64,000 nt of DNA, taken from assembly GCF_900112455.1 (NCBI RefSeq), contig NZ_FOLT01000003.1, positions 62,001-126,000 of the forward strand, read 5' to 3'. The stretch is from Alkalibacterium subtropicum. Its GTDB lineage: Bacteria; Bacillota; Bacilli; Lactobacillales; Carnobacteriaceae_A. The number at the start of each line of letters is the position of its first letter. The first letter of the stretch is position 1. Positions 53,041 to 61,955 of this stretch are shown here, piece by piece. The position numbers were made by a program, and so were the translations under genes. The notes below the pieces were generated by a model, which did not search any database, was not told where the DNA came from, and saw nothing but the letters and a program-made list of their open reading frames with translations.

Positions 53041-54105
53041 TCAGGAATTGATTTGCACCACTTTAACAGGCAGCTGGTATGTGTCTGCAAGCAGCCGCTG
53101 TTTTCTGTACCATTTCTTCGAGTCATTCAGACTATCGATCATTATCACGACTTCTGTTCTATCGGACTTGACTGAGGCATCAGCCATTTTTGGTACATAA
53201 TCGACAGATTGCGGCAGACTTTCTGATTTCTTTTCAAGAGCGTCTTTCAATGCATCCGGCAACCTTGAGTGATGGATGACAATTTTATTATAATTCAATG
53301 GATAAACAATAAGCTGCGCCACTTCGTCCGCATTGTTTTTATCTGCATCATACAGCAGGAAAACATCGTCGCTTCCCCGGTTATAAGTGAAGGCATATAA
53401 ATCTCTATCTCTCAGCAGACTCCAGAAAATCAGGACAAGGGTAGATATGATGAAGCCAAAGACCGTCCCGATGGCCCAATCGATCATATAGTCAACGACC
53501 GTTGTATCTCCGACGTCATTGCCAAGGTCTCCGCTTTCAGGAACAGCATCTTCAGCGTCGCTCAGCACTTGCGGTTCACTCCATACGTGAAGCTCTTTGC
53601 TCTCGAGGAAACTCACATCCTCTGTGGTCAGCTCATCCAGGTAGAATTCTGCGACCGCCACATTCTCGCTGTCTGTTCCCACATTGACCAGAACAGTAAA
53701 GATGTCGGAGTAGGTTCCTCTGATCACACCGAGGACACCTCTATCGTCTCCAGACTTTTCAAACCCAGTAGCTTCAAGTTGTTCTATTCGGCTTAAAATT
53801 TCAACACCGGTGCTTGCTTCTGCTTCTTCAATCAGTTCAGGCTGAAGAATATATTCTTCCAGCAGGGTCGTGTTGGCAAAGGATCTGCCATCATCATATT
53901 CGATATAAACCTGAAACCCTGAATAATACTCTGCCAGCTCTTCGGTGACTTCCAGAGTGTCGTCAGTCTCATACATGCCATTTTGACCCATCAGCATATT
54001 GGCTGCTAATGTATAAATCAGGCCAATAACTACTGACAACACGATCACTTTTTTTACATTGCGTTTTATGAAACGTTTGATTTCAGTCCATAATATTTTT
54101 TCCAT
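53041..54105 (-). CDS. Wzz-like membrane protein, chain-length type
   Basis: The 354-residue protein has membrane helices at about 20 to 38 and 222 to 242, an acidic outside domain between them, and a cytoplasmic tail after 250. This layout is that of Wzz/CpsC-type proteins. The outside domain contains YSGFQVYIEYDDGRSFANTT. The tail (YNRGSDDVFLLYDADKNNAD) might replace a kinase contact; no kinase gene is adjacent. It lies 38 bp after the polymerase-like gene. Confidence 0.68.
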   Translation of the reverse strand: MEKILWTEIKRFIKRNVKKVIVLSVVIGLIYTLAANMLMGQNGMYETDDTLEVTEELAEYYSGFQVYIEYDDGRSFANTTLLEEYILQPELIEEAEASTGVEILSRIEQLEATGFEKSGDDRGVLGVIRGTYSDIFTVLVNVGTDSENVAVAEFYLDELTTEDVSFLESKELHVWSEPQVLSDAEDAVPESGDLGNDVGDTTVVDYMIDWAIGTVFGFIISTLVLIFWSLLRDRDLYAFTYNRGSDDVFLLYDADKNNADEVAQLIVYPLNYNKIVIHHSRLPDALKDALEKKSESLPQSVDYVPKMADASVKSDRTEVVIMIDSLNDSKKWYRKQRLLADTYQLPVKVVQINS

Positions 54106-54142
54106 TATTCTCTCCTACTTTTTGAAGTATACGCTCAATTAT

Positions 54143-55477
54143 TTAAGCATTGTTTAAATTGACATCATCACGGTAGTACAGCATTCTTGACGACTGTTTC
54201 ACCCGTGTGCGCTTATCGACTTTGGATGAAGAGGCAGACAGGAACAAGGTATATACCGTCGGGATCAGCGGAATGACCACTTCGCCTTTCACTTCGAAAA
54301 CGAACAAGATGAAAATCAGAAGAAAGGCAAGGAATCTGTTTTCCTTCTGCATCGATCCGACACCCAGCGCCATCAATACCGGAACCAGATAACTTTGGAT
54401 CAGCATCGGCAAACCTCCAAATAGTATCGGTCGGAGATACCCGACATCGATCCGCATATAATAGGTCCCCGTTTGAAGATTGGTGTAAAACCCATCGCCT
54501 AAAAGCAGGGTTCTCGGTTCAGGAATAAAGTACATGCTCCACAGATGATTCGTGGAACCCACATTGAATGAACCCGTTGTCACAAGATTCTGAATCGGGG
54601 TGACGACCCAGCTGTACCAGTCCGCCAAGGTTTCATTATACGCCTGCAGGAAAGTAAGCACGAAAAAGAGCAGTACAAGCAGTCCAGCAAAAGACAAGGC
54701 CATCTGGATTTTTCTATACCGGATAACAATGTAAAGAGCGCTGAGACCGATCACAGCCACGGACGTCAATAAGCCCGACCGACCGTAGAAAGCATTACCC
54801 ATCAGCAGAATGACTGTATTGAACAGATCACTCTTTCTGATCGGCTGCAGTTTGCTGATATCTTTTAAAATGAACGTCATGGAAAAAATCACGGCTATCG
54901 TGATCATAAAAGTCACGGCAAAACCTGAATAGCCAGCCCAGCCGAACCGTGCAATGTAGGCGGAATTGTTGGTGATCAAATCCAGGCTTCTATCATTGAT
55001 GAGTATGACGCTCGCCCAAAAATCTTTGATTTGCGGGACAGTCAGCATCAATACGGAAACCAGTACATAGTTTCTGGATGACAGGACGAACAGCCTCAAA
55101 AAATTATCCTTCAGTTCGCTTCTCCCCATCCATCTCTTTATTAGATCAAGGAGCACCACATAAGAGACCAGGAAAGACGCATATCTCACATGCACAGAAA
55201 AATAGGTGAAGTCATACGTCTTATACAGTATCGGCGTGAAGAAAGAAAATAATATTGCTGATATATAGAAAAGATTACTCATCATGAATATCGTTTTGTA
55301 CCTTCCCACATTATGGAAAAATTCCCAGATACTTTTAAAATTCACGATGATATACAATCCGAGCATTCCAAAAATGACGAGCTGCTGTAAAGCAGTGCTG
55401 ACAAAATCGAAATAAAACCGGTAGATAAAAAAGTGAGACACTAAAATCAGGATGAGTTTTTTCTTTTTATCAATCAA
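54143..55477 (-). CDS. O-antigen-polymerase-like membrane protein
   Basis: The protein has about 10 to 12 membrane helices and a large outside loop near residues 310 to 370 of the chosen frame (ETLADWYSWVVTPIQNLVTT, STNHLWSMYFIPEPRTLLLG). This fits the Wzy/ligase family. I chose TTG at 55477: AAAGGAGG lies 6 nt upstream and this start overlaps the stop of the upstream glycosyltransferase by 8 bp. The open frame goes on to 55690, but that part is a shadow of the glycosyltransferase gene. Confidence 0.75.
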   Translation of the reverse strand: MIDKKKKLILILVSHFFIYRFYFDFVSTALQQLVIFGMLGLYIIVNFKSIWEFFHNVGRYKTIFMMSNLFYISAILFSFFTPILYKTYDFTYFSVHVRYASFLVSYVVLLDLIKRWMGRSELKDNFLRLFVLSSRNYVLVSVLMLTVPQIKDFWASVILINDRSLDLITNNSAYIARFGWAGYSGFAVTFMITIAVIFSMTFILKDISKLQPIRKSDLFNTVILLMGNAFYGRSGLLTSVAVIGLSALYIVIRYRKIQMALSFAGLLVLLFFVLTFLQAYNETLADWYSWVVTPIQNLVTTGSFNVGSTNHLWSMYFIPEPRTLLLGDGFYTNLQTGTYYMRIDVGYLRPILFGGLPMLIQSYLVPVLMALGVGSMQKENRFLAFLLIFILFVFEVKGEVVIPLIPTVYTLFLSASSSKVDKRTRVKQSSRMLYYRDDVNLNNA

Positions 55478-56618
55478 TATTAGCCTCCTTTCTGTCTTGT
55501 AGTACCTTAGCGTAGTTTTCTTTATGTTCCTCTGAAATCGTCTGCCAGTTGAACAATTTGTACTTCTCGATTGCATTCGTAGAGATCGTTTTATAATCCT
55601 TGATGATATCAGCCAGTCTGTCAGCGATGTCTTCAGGTTCATAAGGATCCACCGGGAAACCGACCTGTCCGTACTGGAACTGGCCGTCAAAGCCCTGTCC
55701 TTTTGAATAGATGACGGGCAGTCCCTGACTCATCGCTTCAGGATAGACGAGTCCGAATGTTTCTGAGTAGGACGGCATAATGAAGATATCACTGTTTCTA
55801 TAGAGATCCAAAAGCACGTCCTTGCCCGCGGGTGGCAGGAGTTTCACCGGCACGTCTTCCACGGCGGCCAGTTCATCATGGATGTCCTGATCCACGATTT
55901 TTCCGATGAACGTGGCATTGGCCTCTATGTCGTATTTATCTTTAAGTATCCGCATGGCTTCGACCACACTTGGAGCATTCTTGGATTTCTTCAGTTTGCC
56001 TACATACAGCAGGTCCACTGATTTATCCGACCTCATCTCTTTCGGTCTGTACTCATGTTCGAACCAGAAATCATCGATACCGTTGGGAATGACCTTGGAT
56101 TTCTTTTGTAGAGCCGTCCGGTCATTTTTTATGTACTCGGAAAGCAGCGTCTGTTTATTGGCTTCTGAGAGAAAAACGATACGTGACGCATCTTTCAGAA
56201 TCCTTCTGCCGCGGGCTCGTAAGTTGATCCGCTTTTTGAAGAAGCCGTCGATGTCCGTCATGCCTCTCACTGTCACCACGTAGGGAATGTCATATTTTTC
56301 TGAAAGATAATGCGCCACGTTGCCGTCCGTGAACAAGGTATGCGCATGGATGATATCGATCGTTTTGAAATCATACAGTTCTTCCATTTTTCTGATGATC
56401 TTGTGCTGTTTCCAGGTAAAGATGAATTTATCCCGGTCTTTAAACGTCACCGGTGCCTTTACATCGAAGCGGGATTCATAAAGGAACTCATCGATCGTTT
56501 CTTTCTTCACCGGCATATATATCGTATTGTGTATTCCCTTGTTTTCAAGTTTCTCGACCAGGTTCTCGTGGAGTCTTGACGTCAAATAATTTGAATTGAT
56601 ATGAAAGACGTTTACCAT
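55470..56618 (-). CDS. Glycosyltransferase, GT4 family
   Basis: The 382-residue GT-B enzyme has IPYVVTVRGMTDIDGFFKKR in the first half, LLYVGKLKKSKNAPSVVEAM in the second, and the E-x7-E motif SYSETFGLVYPEAMSQGLPV. It should add one sugar of the second polysaccharide. It overlaps the polymerase-like gene by 8 bp and follows a GT2 gene by 13 bp, so all are probably co-transcribed. Confidence 0.87.
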   Translation of the reverse strand: MVNVFHINSNYLTSRLHENLVEKLENKGIHNTIYMPVKKETIDEFLYESRFDVKAPVTFKDRDKFIFTWKQHKIIRKMEELYDFKTIDIIHAHTLFTDGNVAHYLSEKYDIPYVVTVRGMTDIDGFFKKRINLRARGRRILKDASRIVFLSEANKQTLLSEYIKNDRTALQKKSKVIPNGIDDFWFEHEYRPKEMRSDKSVDLLYVGKLKKSKNAPSVVEAMRILKDKYDIEANATFIGKIVDQDIHDELAAVEDVPVKLLPPAGKDVLLDLYRNSDIFIMPSYSETFGLVYPEAMSQGLPVIYSKGQGFDGQFQYGQVGFPVDPYEPEDIADRLADIIKDYKTISTNAIEKYKLFNWQTISEEHKENYAKVLQDRKEANID

Positions 56619-56631
56619 CTGTGATCACCCT

Positions 56632-57375
56632 TTATTTCTTTTTAAGAACGGTATAGATTTTATGAAAAAGTAAAAAGACAGATTTCATGACAGGCAGTTT
56701 TTCAATGTCCCTGTACACTTTCCACTGATATTTGATCAGTTTCTTTTTATCTTTGGACAAGGAGCCTTCTCTGACTCTGTAATAGGTCAGGGCTTCAGGC
56801 AGACCATAGACAACCTTGGCTTTCTTGATGACCTGCAGCCACATGACAAAGTCGTTTCTTCTTTTGATGTCAGGGATGAAAAAGATCCCCAGCTCCTGCG
56901 CGTTATACATGACCGTCGAATTACCGGGACAGTACTTCAGCACCCCTTCATAGTCAAGTTTGGGGTGAGATTTGACCACTGTTCCTGTCTTTTCACCGGA
57001 CTCATCGATCTCCGCATAATCGGTACTGGTAAACAGATAGTCATTTTCTTCCATGAATGTCAGCTGTTTGCTCAGCTTCTCTTTATCCCATAGATCATCG
57101 CTGTCCAGAAAAGCAATATATGCCCCGGATACGTTCTTAAGAGCCGTATTCCTGGCGACCGCTGCTCCCTGATTCTTTGACAGTTTGATAAGATGGATCC
57201 GGTCGTCGGCATAGGCGTTGATGATCGACACAGTTTCATCCGTTGAACAGTCATCGACCACGATCAGTTCCCAGTTCTCATAGGTCTGGCTGATGATGGA
57301 ATCAATGGTCTCTTTGATGAACTGCGCCGCATTATATGTTGGCATGACGATCGACACTAGCTTATTCGTACTCAT
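56632..57375 (-). CDS. Glycosyltransferase, GT2 family
   Basis: The short GT-A enzyme (247 residues) has VSIVMPTYNAAQFIKETIDS, VDDCSTDETVSI and the metal site FLDSDDLWDKEK. The NDFVMWLQVIKKAKVVYGLP segment is typical of the acceptor side. No membrane helix is seen. It lies 20 bp after the TagO/WecA-type gene and is part of the same run of genes. Confidence 0.87.
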   Translation of the reverse strand: MSTNKLVSIVMPTYNAAQFIKETIDSIISQTYENWELIVVDDCSTDETVSIINAYADDRIHLIKLSKNQGAAVARNTALKNVSGAYIAFLDSDDLWDKEKLSKQLTFMEENDYLFTSTDYAEIDESGEKTGTVVKSHPKLDYEGVLKYCPGNSTVMYNAQELGIFFIPDIKRRNDFVMWLQVIKKAKVVYGLPEALTYYRVREGSLSKDKKKLIKYQWKVYRDIEKLPVMKSVFLLFHKIYTVLKKK

Positions 57376-57395
57376 AATTATCCCCTACTATTATA

Positions 57396-58493
57396 CTATT
57401 TGTTGTCCTTGTTGTTTAGTTTATCCACAAAGCGTCTCAGTTTCTTCAATAATGGCCGTCTGTCTTCTCCGACCAAGCCGATCAGCTCGATAAATATCTC
57501 CAGTCCGAGCAGTAAGGCAATGGTGATCAGGATCGATCCATAGAGTGAAGATAACGGATAAAGCAGCGCGATCATAGAAAAGATCCCGGCGATCAGGTAG
57601 ATGACCAGAACCGTCTGCTTGTGGGTCAGCCCCAGAGACATCAGTCTGTGATGCATGTGATGTCTGTCCGCACTGGACATAGGCAGTTTATTCAGCTTTC
57701 TTCTCAGCATCGCATAGACCGTATCTGTGATAGGGATACCCAAGATGACGATCGGAATGATCAGGGTGATCAGGGTGACGTTTTTCAGGCCATATAACGA
57801 CAGGACTGAAATCATGAAACCTAAGAACAGTGCCCCTGTATCTCCGAGGTATATGCGTGCCGGGAAGAAATTATAAGGCAGAAAACCAGCGATCGCGCCG
57901 ACTAAGGTGAAGATCATGATGCTGGTCACAAAACTTGTTGCATCCAGAAAGAACACACCAATGATCCCCATCGTGGTCAAGGCAATGACCGAGACACCGC
58001 TGGCCAGTCCATCCAGTCCATCGATCAGATTGATCGAGTTGGTGATAGCCAGGATCCAGAAGATGGTCAGTGGGAACCCTATCCACGTGGAAAGGAAAAT
58101 ATCGTCTCTAAAAGGGACACTCACCTGGACCACCGTCAGATCATTCATTAAAACAACCAGGACTGCTGCAATGATCAGACCGAGCATTTTCGCTTTGGGA
58201 CTGATTTCTTTGATATCATCGACGACACCTGTCAGCAGCACGATCGTTGACGCAATGAAGATCGGAACGGATATACTGAACTGGACCGGCTGCAGGACGA
58301 AGACTGAGAAAAAGAACGTCAGATAAATCGCCAGCCCTCCCATGGAAGGCATCACTTTGGTGTTTACTCTGCGCTTGTTAGGTACATCTACCGCACCCAC
58401 TTTAAACGACAACCTCCTGACGAGAGGTGTCAGGGTCACGCTTATTAAAATCGTCAATAAAACATTGACGAGTACTTGATACATATCATACAT
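57396..58493 (-). CDS. tagO: Undecaprenyl-phosphate GlcNAc-1-phosphate transferase (TagO/WecA-type)
   Basis: It starts lipid-linked polymer synthesis by moving GlcNAc-1-phosphate onto undecaprenyl phosphate. The 365-residue protein has about 11 membrane helices and the family motifs PSMGGLAIYL, NSINLIDGLDGLASG (Asp pair), RIYLGDTGALFLGF and the H-H-x-H motif DRHHMHHRL. The same family starts wall teichoic acid synthesis, so its role may be wider than this cluster. It sits 22 bp after a polymerase-like gene. Confidence 0.9.
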   Translation of the reverse strand: MYDMYQVLVNVLLTILISVTLTPLVRRLSFKVGAVDVPNKRRVNTKVMPSMGGLAIYLTFFFSVFVLQPVQFSISVPIFIASTIVLLTGVVDDIKEISPKAKMLGLIIAAVLVVLMNDLTVVQVSVPFRDDIFLSTWIGFPLTIFWILAITNSINLIDGLDGLASGVSVIALTTMGIIGVFFLDATSFVTSIMIFTLVGAIAGFLPYNFFPARIYLGDTGALFLGFMISVLSLYGLKNVTLITLIIPIVILGIPITDTVYAMLRRKLNKLPMSSADRHHMHHRLMSLGLTHKQTVLVIYLIAGIFSMIALLYPLSSLYGSILITIALLLGLEIFIELIGLVGEDRRPLLKKLRRFVDKLNNKDNK

Positions 58494-58515
58494 AAATGGA
58501 TGCCTCCTTTCATTA

Positions 58516-59706
58516 TTATAGCCTGTCCTGCTGCTGTTCTTTTGTTAAGCCGTATAGAAAGACAAACAGGAGAAACAGCCAGAACGCGGGATTTAAATAG
58601 CCGCCTTTGGCCATGTTCATCATCACGAAAAAGATGAAGGCCGGCAGGCTGTTCATGAGTACATATAAAGTCAGTCCGAGATAAGGTATAAAACCGATCA
58701 GGCCAAAATCACTCAATATGTAGGCGTAAATATTTGTGATCGGCGGGGTATGTCCGATCCCGTTCCCCATCAGCAGGCGGTCTGGTTCGACATACTCCCA
58801 GGCTCCAAAGAGACGGATGTTCGCTGACCCGTCTTCCCCGCTGAGGATAATTCGCGTCCGTTCGATGATCGTCACATCGATAAAGTCCCAGAAATAAGTG
58901 ACCAGTGCCCCCAGTAAGACTAAGGGTGCCAAGTACCAGTACGACCAGGCGAATTCCCCTTTCAGCATGCGTGAAACAAGCAGTGTCATGCTCGTCAGCA
59001 CGAAAATGAGGATCATGCTGTAGCTCAGCGTCAGCAGTATCCCTGCCGCCAGGATGAACAGCACTGTTTTTTTCGTTTTGACTTTCCTGTCCATCACATT
59101 CGCGAAAAACAGCGTATTCAGATAATAGCCCAGGTGCGCCGGTTCGGAGAAAAGGCTCCGGGTCCTGACGATGGCATCGTTGCCGGCATACAAGTAACTT
59201 CTCGTATCCTGACGCGTGAATGTCCAGACGAAATGAGGCAGTTCAAGATTATCCAAGTATATGGAAAGGGTCAATAAGATGCCGATGACTACAGCGATCG
59301 TCGCCAATCCATTGTTCAGTCTCAAAAAAGAAGGGCTGAGCTGGTTCTGTTTGATATAGTTGTATATAAGGACTAGCGACACTGAATAGAAAATCAGTTT
59401 CACTGTCGATAGCAGCGCCCGCTGCAGGCTGAACCAGTAATCATTGTAAAGATAAGAAAGTATAAAGGTCAGCGCTAAAATCGTGAAGATGACGGCGAGC
59501 GCAAGCATCTGTTTCTTGTCGATATGGACCTTTCCCAGCAGGAAAATCAGCAGCACGGCGAAAGCCAGCAGGAAATCTCCAAAAGAGGAGTAAAGGATGG
59601 CCCAGTCGCTGACTAAAAAGGTCAGGGATACGAGAGATAAAAAGAGCGCTGACCAGCGTTTAGGGTAACGTCTGTAAACGTTCGTTTCATTAAATGAAAT
59701 GTCCAA
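58516..59706 (-). CDS. O-antigen-polymerase-like membrane protein
   Basis: About 10 to 11 membrane helices span the 396 residues, with an outside loop near 150 to 200 (WTFTRQDTRSYLYAGNDAIV, RTRSLFSEPAHLGYYLNTLF). The R-x3-S/G-x-F-x-E-P pattern in this loop is common in the Wzy_C/O-antigen ligase family. A second such protein is at 54143-55477. The two may be a polymerase and a ligase or serve different polymers. It starts 16 bp after mnaA. Confidence 0.76.
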   Translation of the reverse strand: MDISFNETNVYRRYPKRWSALFLSLVSLTFLVSDWAILYSSFGDFLLAFAVLLIFLLGKVHIDKKQMLALAVIFTILALTFILSYLYNDYWFSLQRALLSTVKLIFYSVSLVLIYNYIKQNQLSPSFLRLNNGLATIAVVIGILLTLSIYLDNLELPHFVWTFTRQDTRSYLYAGNDAIVRTRSLFSEPAHLGYYLNTLFFANVMDRKVKTKKTVLFILAAGILLTLSYSMILIFVLTSMTLLVSRMLKGEFAWSYWYLAPLVLLGALVTYFWDFIDVTIIERTRIILSGEDGSANIRLFGAWEYVEPDRLLMGNGIGHTPPITNIYAYILSDFGLIGFIPYLGLTLYVLMNSLPAFIFFVMMNMAKGGYLNPAFWLFLLFVFLYGLTKEQQQDRL

Positions 59707-59722
59707 AGTCCATGTCTCTCCT

Positions 59723-60871
59723 TCACTCGAAGTACTGTGTGATTTCTTTTACGATCCTGCTGCTTGCCAAGCCGTCTCCGTATGGGTTGACTGCTTTGGA
59801 CATTTTCTGATAAAGCTTCTGGTCATTCAGCAAGGCGGTGACTTCGTCTTTTACATTTGCCTTCTCTGTACCGATCACTTTTAAGGTCCCGTTTTCCAGA
59901 CCTTCCGGGCGTTCTGTTTTATCTCTTAAAACAAGGACCGGTTTATCCAGCGCCGGTGCTTCTTCCTGCAGACCGCCTGAATCGGTCAGGACCAGATACG
60001 CTTTGTTCATCGCCTGATGGAACACATCCACTTCCAGCGGTTCGATCAGATGGATGCGTTTATGGTTGCCCAGATGTTTTCGGGCCAGTTTCTGCACGAC
60101 CGGACTCAAATGCACGGGAAGCAGCACTTCCGCATCCGGATGCGTGTCGACAACGTCCACTATAGCTTCGAAAATATTGCGCATCGGTTCGCCGTAATTC
60201 TCACGCCGGTGTGACGTCAGGAGGATCCATTTCTGATCGGGTTTGGCATCCATCAGATCCAGCGCCGAATGATTGACCAGACTGTTTTTTGTGTAATGGA
60301 TCGCGTCGATCGCGGTGTTGCCTGTGACAACTATCTGCTGTTCGTCCTTGCCTTCTTTAAGAAGGTTCTGTTTCGTAGTCTCCGTCGGAACAAAGAACAG
60401 ATCGGTGATTGTATCGATCAACTGTCTGTTGCCTTCCTCTGGAAACGGGAAATATTTATCATGGGTCCGGAGTCCGGCTTCCACATGTCCGATCGGGATC
60501 TGGTGATAGAAGGCCGCCAGGGCAGCCGCAAAACTCGTGGTGGTATCCCCGTGGACGAGGACCATATCCGGCTGTTCTTTGACAAAGACCGTTTCGATCC
60601 CTTTCAGGACATCGGAGGTGATATCCGATAAGGTCTGGTTGCGTTTCATGATGTCCAGATCGTAATCCGGGGTGATATCAAAAACGGACAGGACCTGGTC
60701 GAGCATTTCTCTATGCTGGGCAGAGACGATGATGCAGGGTTCAAATGCACTCTGATATTTTTTCAGTTCAAGAATGACTGGCGCCATTTTGATCGCTTCC
60801 GGTCGTGTCCCGAAGACGATCGCGATTTTCTTTTTCTTCATCTCTGTCTCTGCTCCGTTCTCTTTATTCAT
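59723..60871 (-). CDS. mnaA: UDP-N-acetylglucosamine 2-epimerase (non-hydrolysing)
   Basis: It interconverts UDP-GlcNAc and UDP-ManNAc. FGTRPEAIKMAPVILEL opens the fold, HVEAGLRTHDKYFPFPEEGN and TDSGGLQEEAPALDKPVLVL carry the binding and catalytic residues. Two starts are possible: ATG at 60871 or ATG at 60841, the second directly before the conserved KKKKIAIVFGTRPE. Neither has a strong ribosome binding site. The enzyme supplies ManNAc for teichoic-acid linkage units and for polysaccharide. Confidence 0.9.
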   Translation of the reverse strand: MNKENGAETEMKKKKIAIVFGTRPEAIKMAPVILELKKYQSAFEPCIIVSAQHREMLDQVLSVFDITPDYDLDIMKRNQTLSDITSDVLKGIETVFVKEQPDMVLVHGDTTTSFAAALAAFYHQIPIGHVEAGLRTHDKYFPFPEEGNRQLIDTITDLFFVPTETTKQNLLKEGKDEQQIVVTGNTAIDAIHYTKNSLVNHSALDLMDAKPDQKWILLTSHRRENYGEPMRNIFEAIVDVVDTHPDAEVLLPVHLSPVVQKLARKHLGNHKRIHLIEPLEVDVFHQAMNKAYLVLTDSGGLQEEAPALDKPVLVLRDKTERPEGLENGTLKVIGTEKANVKDEVTALLNDQKLYQKMSKAVNPYGDGLASSRIVKEITQYFE

Positions 60872-60999
60872 TATATTCAGTATCTCTAGTGTGACACAAT
60901 CAAAAGCCATTTTACCATAAAAAGAACCTCTACCGACAAATTTTCAGCGTATTGTCATAATCTGGTAAAGGGAAGTGCTTTCTTATTCACTTTTTATTC

Positions 61000-61926
61000 T
61001 CATCTTTCCAGGTGCTGTTTGAGTCTTGCCCCCAGCACGAACAGTTTGTCTTTGAACGTCACCGTTTTAAACTGTTTCAGCTGGCGTTTCATCTCCGGAT
61101 GCACGTCACTGACCACAAGGGCGTTATAGATGGAAAGCAGCTGACGCTTGATGAACTGTTTCTGCAGTTTTGAATAGTCAGACAGTTTGTACTCGGCTTC
61201 CAGCGCCTGGAACACTTTAATGTAGGAATTGAACGACCTTAGCTTGTGCTGTTTCGTCTGTTCCGTCATGGTCGATGCGGTCCGGTAGCGGCGGTGGTAA
61301 TAGTTTTTGTTCAAGTAAGTCATGCTTTGGGTGTTCGCAAACAGGACGGTCGTGAAGTACTCGTCTTCATGCAGGACCCCTTCAATGAATGACAGGTCGT
61401 TCAAGTCGATCACAGCTTTGTTGACCAAGTAGAGACAGGGGGACGGATTGAAGGCTTTTCTGTTTTTTAAAAGGGCCTCTTCTCCTTTGTAAAGCATGTT
61501 GTTTTCAAGCATGCCGGAAAAGTCGTAGTTGTTCTCCCTGATCAGTGCCTGATCGCCCTGATAAAAAGCTGTGCCATTGAAGCGGACCAGTTCGGCGTGA
61601 GTGTCCTCAGCTTGAGAGACGAGTTCTTCTAAAGCCTCTTTTTCCAGCCAGTCGTCGGCATCCATGAAATAGATGTACTTTCCTTTGGCTATCTGGAGTC
61701 CCTGATTGCGGCGTGCCCCCTGGCCTTCGTTCTTTTCATTTTCGATCAGGATGATCTCTTCGGTGTACTGTTTTAAAAGATAGACGGTCGCATCGGTCGA
61801 CGCATCGTCCAGGACGATGATCTCGGTGTTCGGATAAGTCTGAGCGAGCAGGGCATCGATGCACTCCTCGATATATCTTTCTACATTATAAGTCGGCACG
61901 ATGATCGAGACTAACGGTTTTTCCAT
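61000..61926 (-). CDS. Glycosyltransferase, GT2 family
   Basis: It has VSIIVPTYNVERYIEECIDA, LDDASTDATVYL and the metal site YFMDADDWLEKEA, with the acceptor-side motif HEDEYFTTVLFANTQ. The C-terminal 70 residues are basic. It is separated from mnaA by about 90 bp, a possible promoter gap. Donor unknown. Confidence 0.86.
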   Translation of the reverse strand: MEKPLVSIIVPTYNVERYIEECIDALLAQTYPNTEIIVLDDASTDATVYLLKQYTEEIILIENEKNEGQGARRNQGLQIAKGKYIYFMDADDWLEKEALEELVSQAEDTHAELVRFNGTAFYQGDQALIRENNYDFSGMLENNMLYKGEEALLKNRKAFNPSPCLYLVNKAVIDLNDLSFIEGVLHEDEYFTTVLFANTQSMTYLNKNYYHRRYRTASTMTEQTKQHKLRSFNSYIKVFQALEAEYKLSDYSKLQKQFIKRQLLSIYNALVVSDVHPEMKRQLKQFKTVTFKDKLFVLGARLKQHLER

Positions 61927-61955
61927 GTCCTTACCCCTCTCTATTTTGATGATTT

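Noticed and set aside
55478-55690. N-terminal 71 codons of the long polymerase-like frame
   Set aside because: They overlap the glycosyltransferase gene in another frame and are Ser/Thr/Arg-rich without membrane character; a TTG with a strong ribosome binding site lies at 55477.
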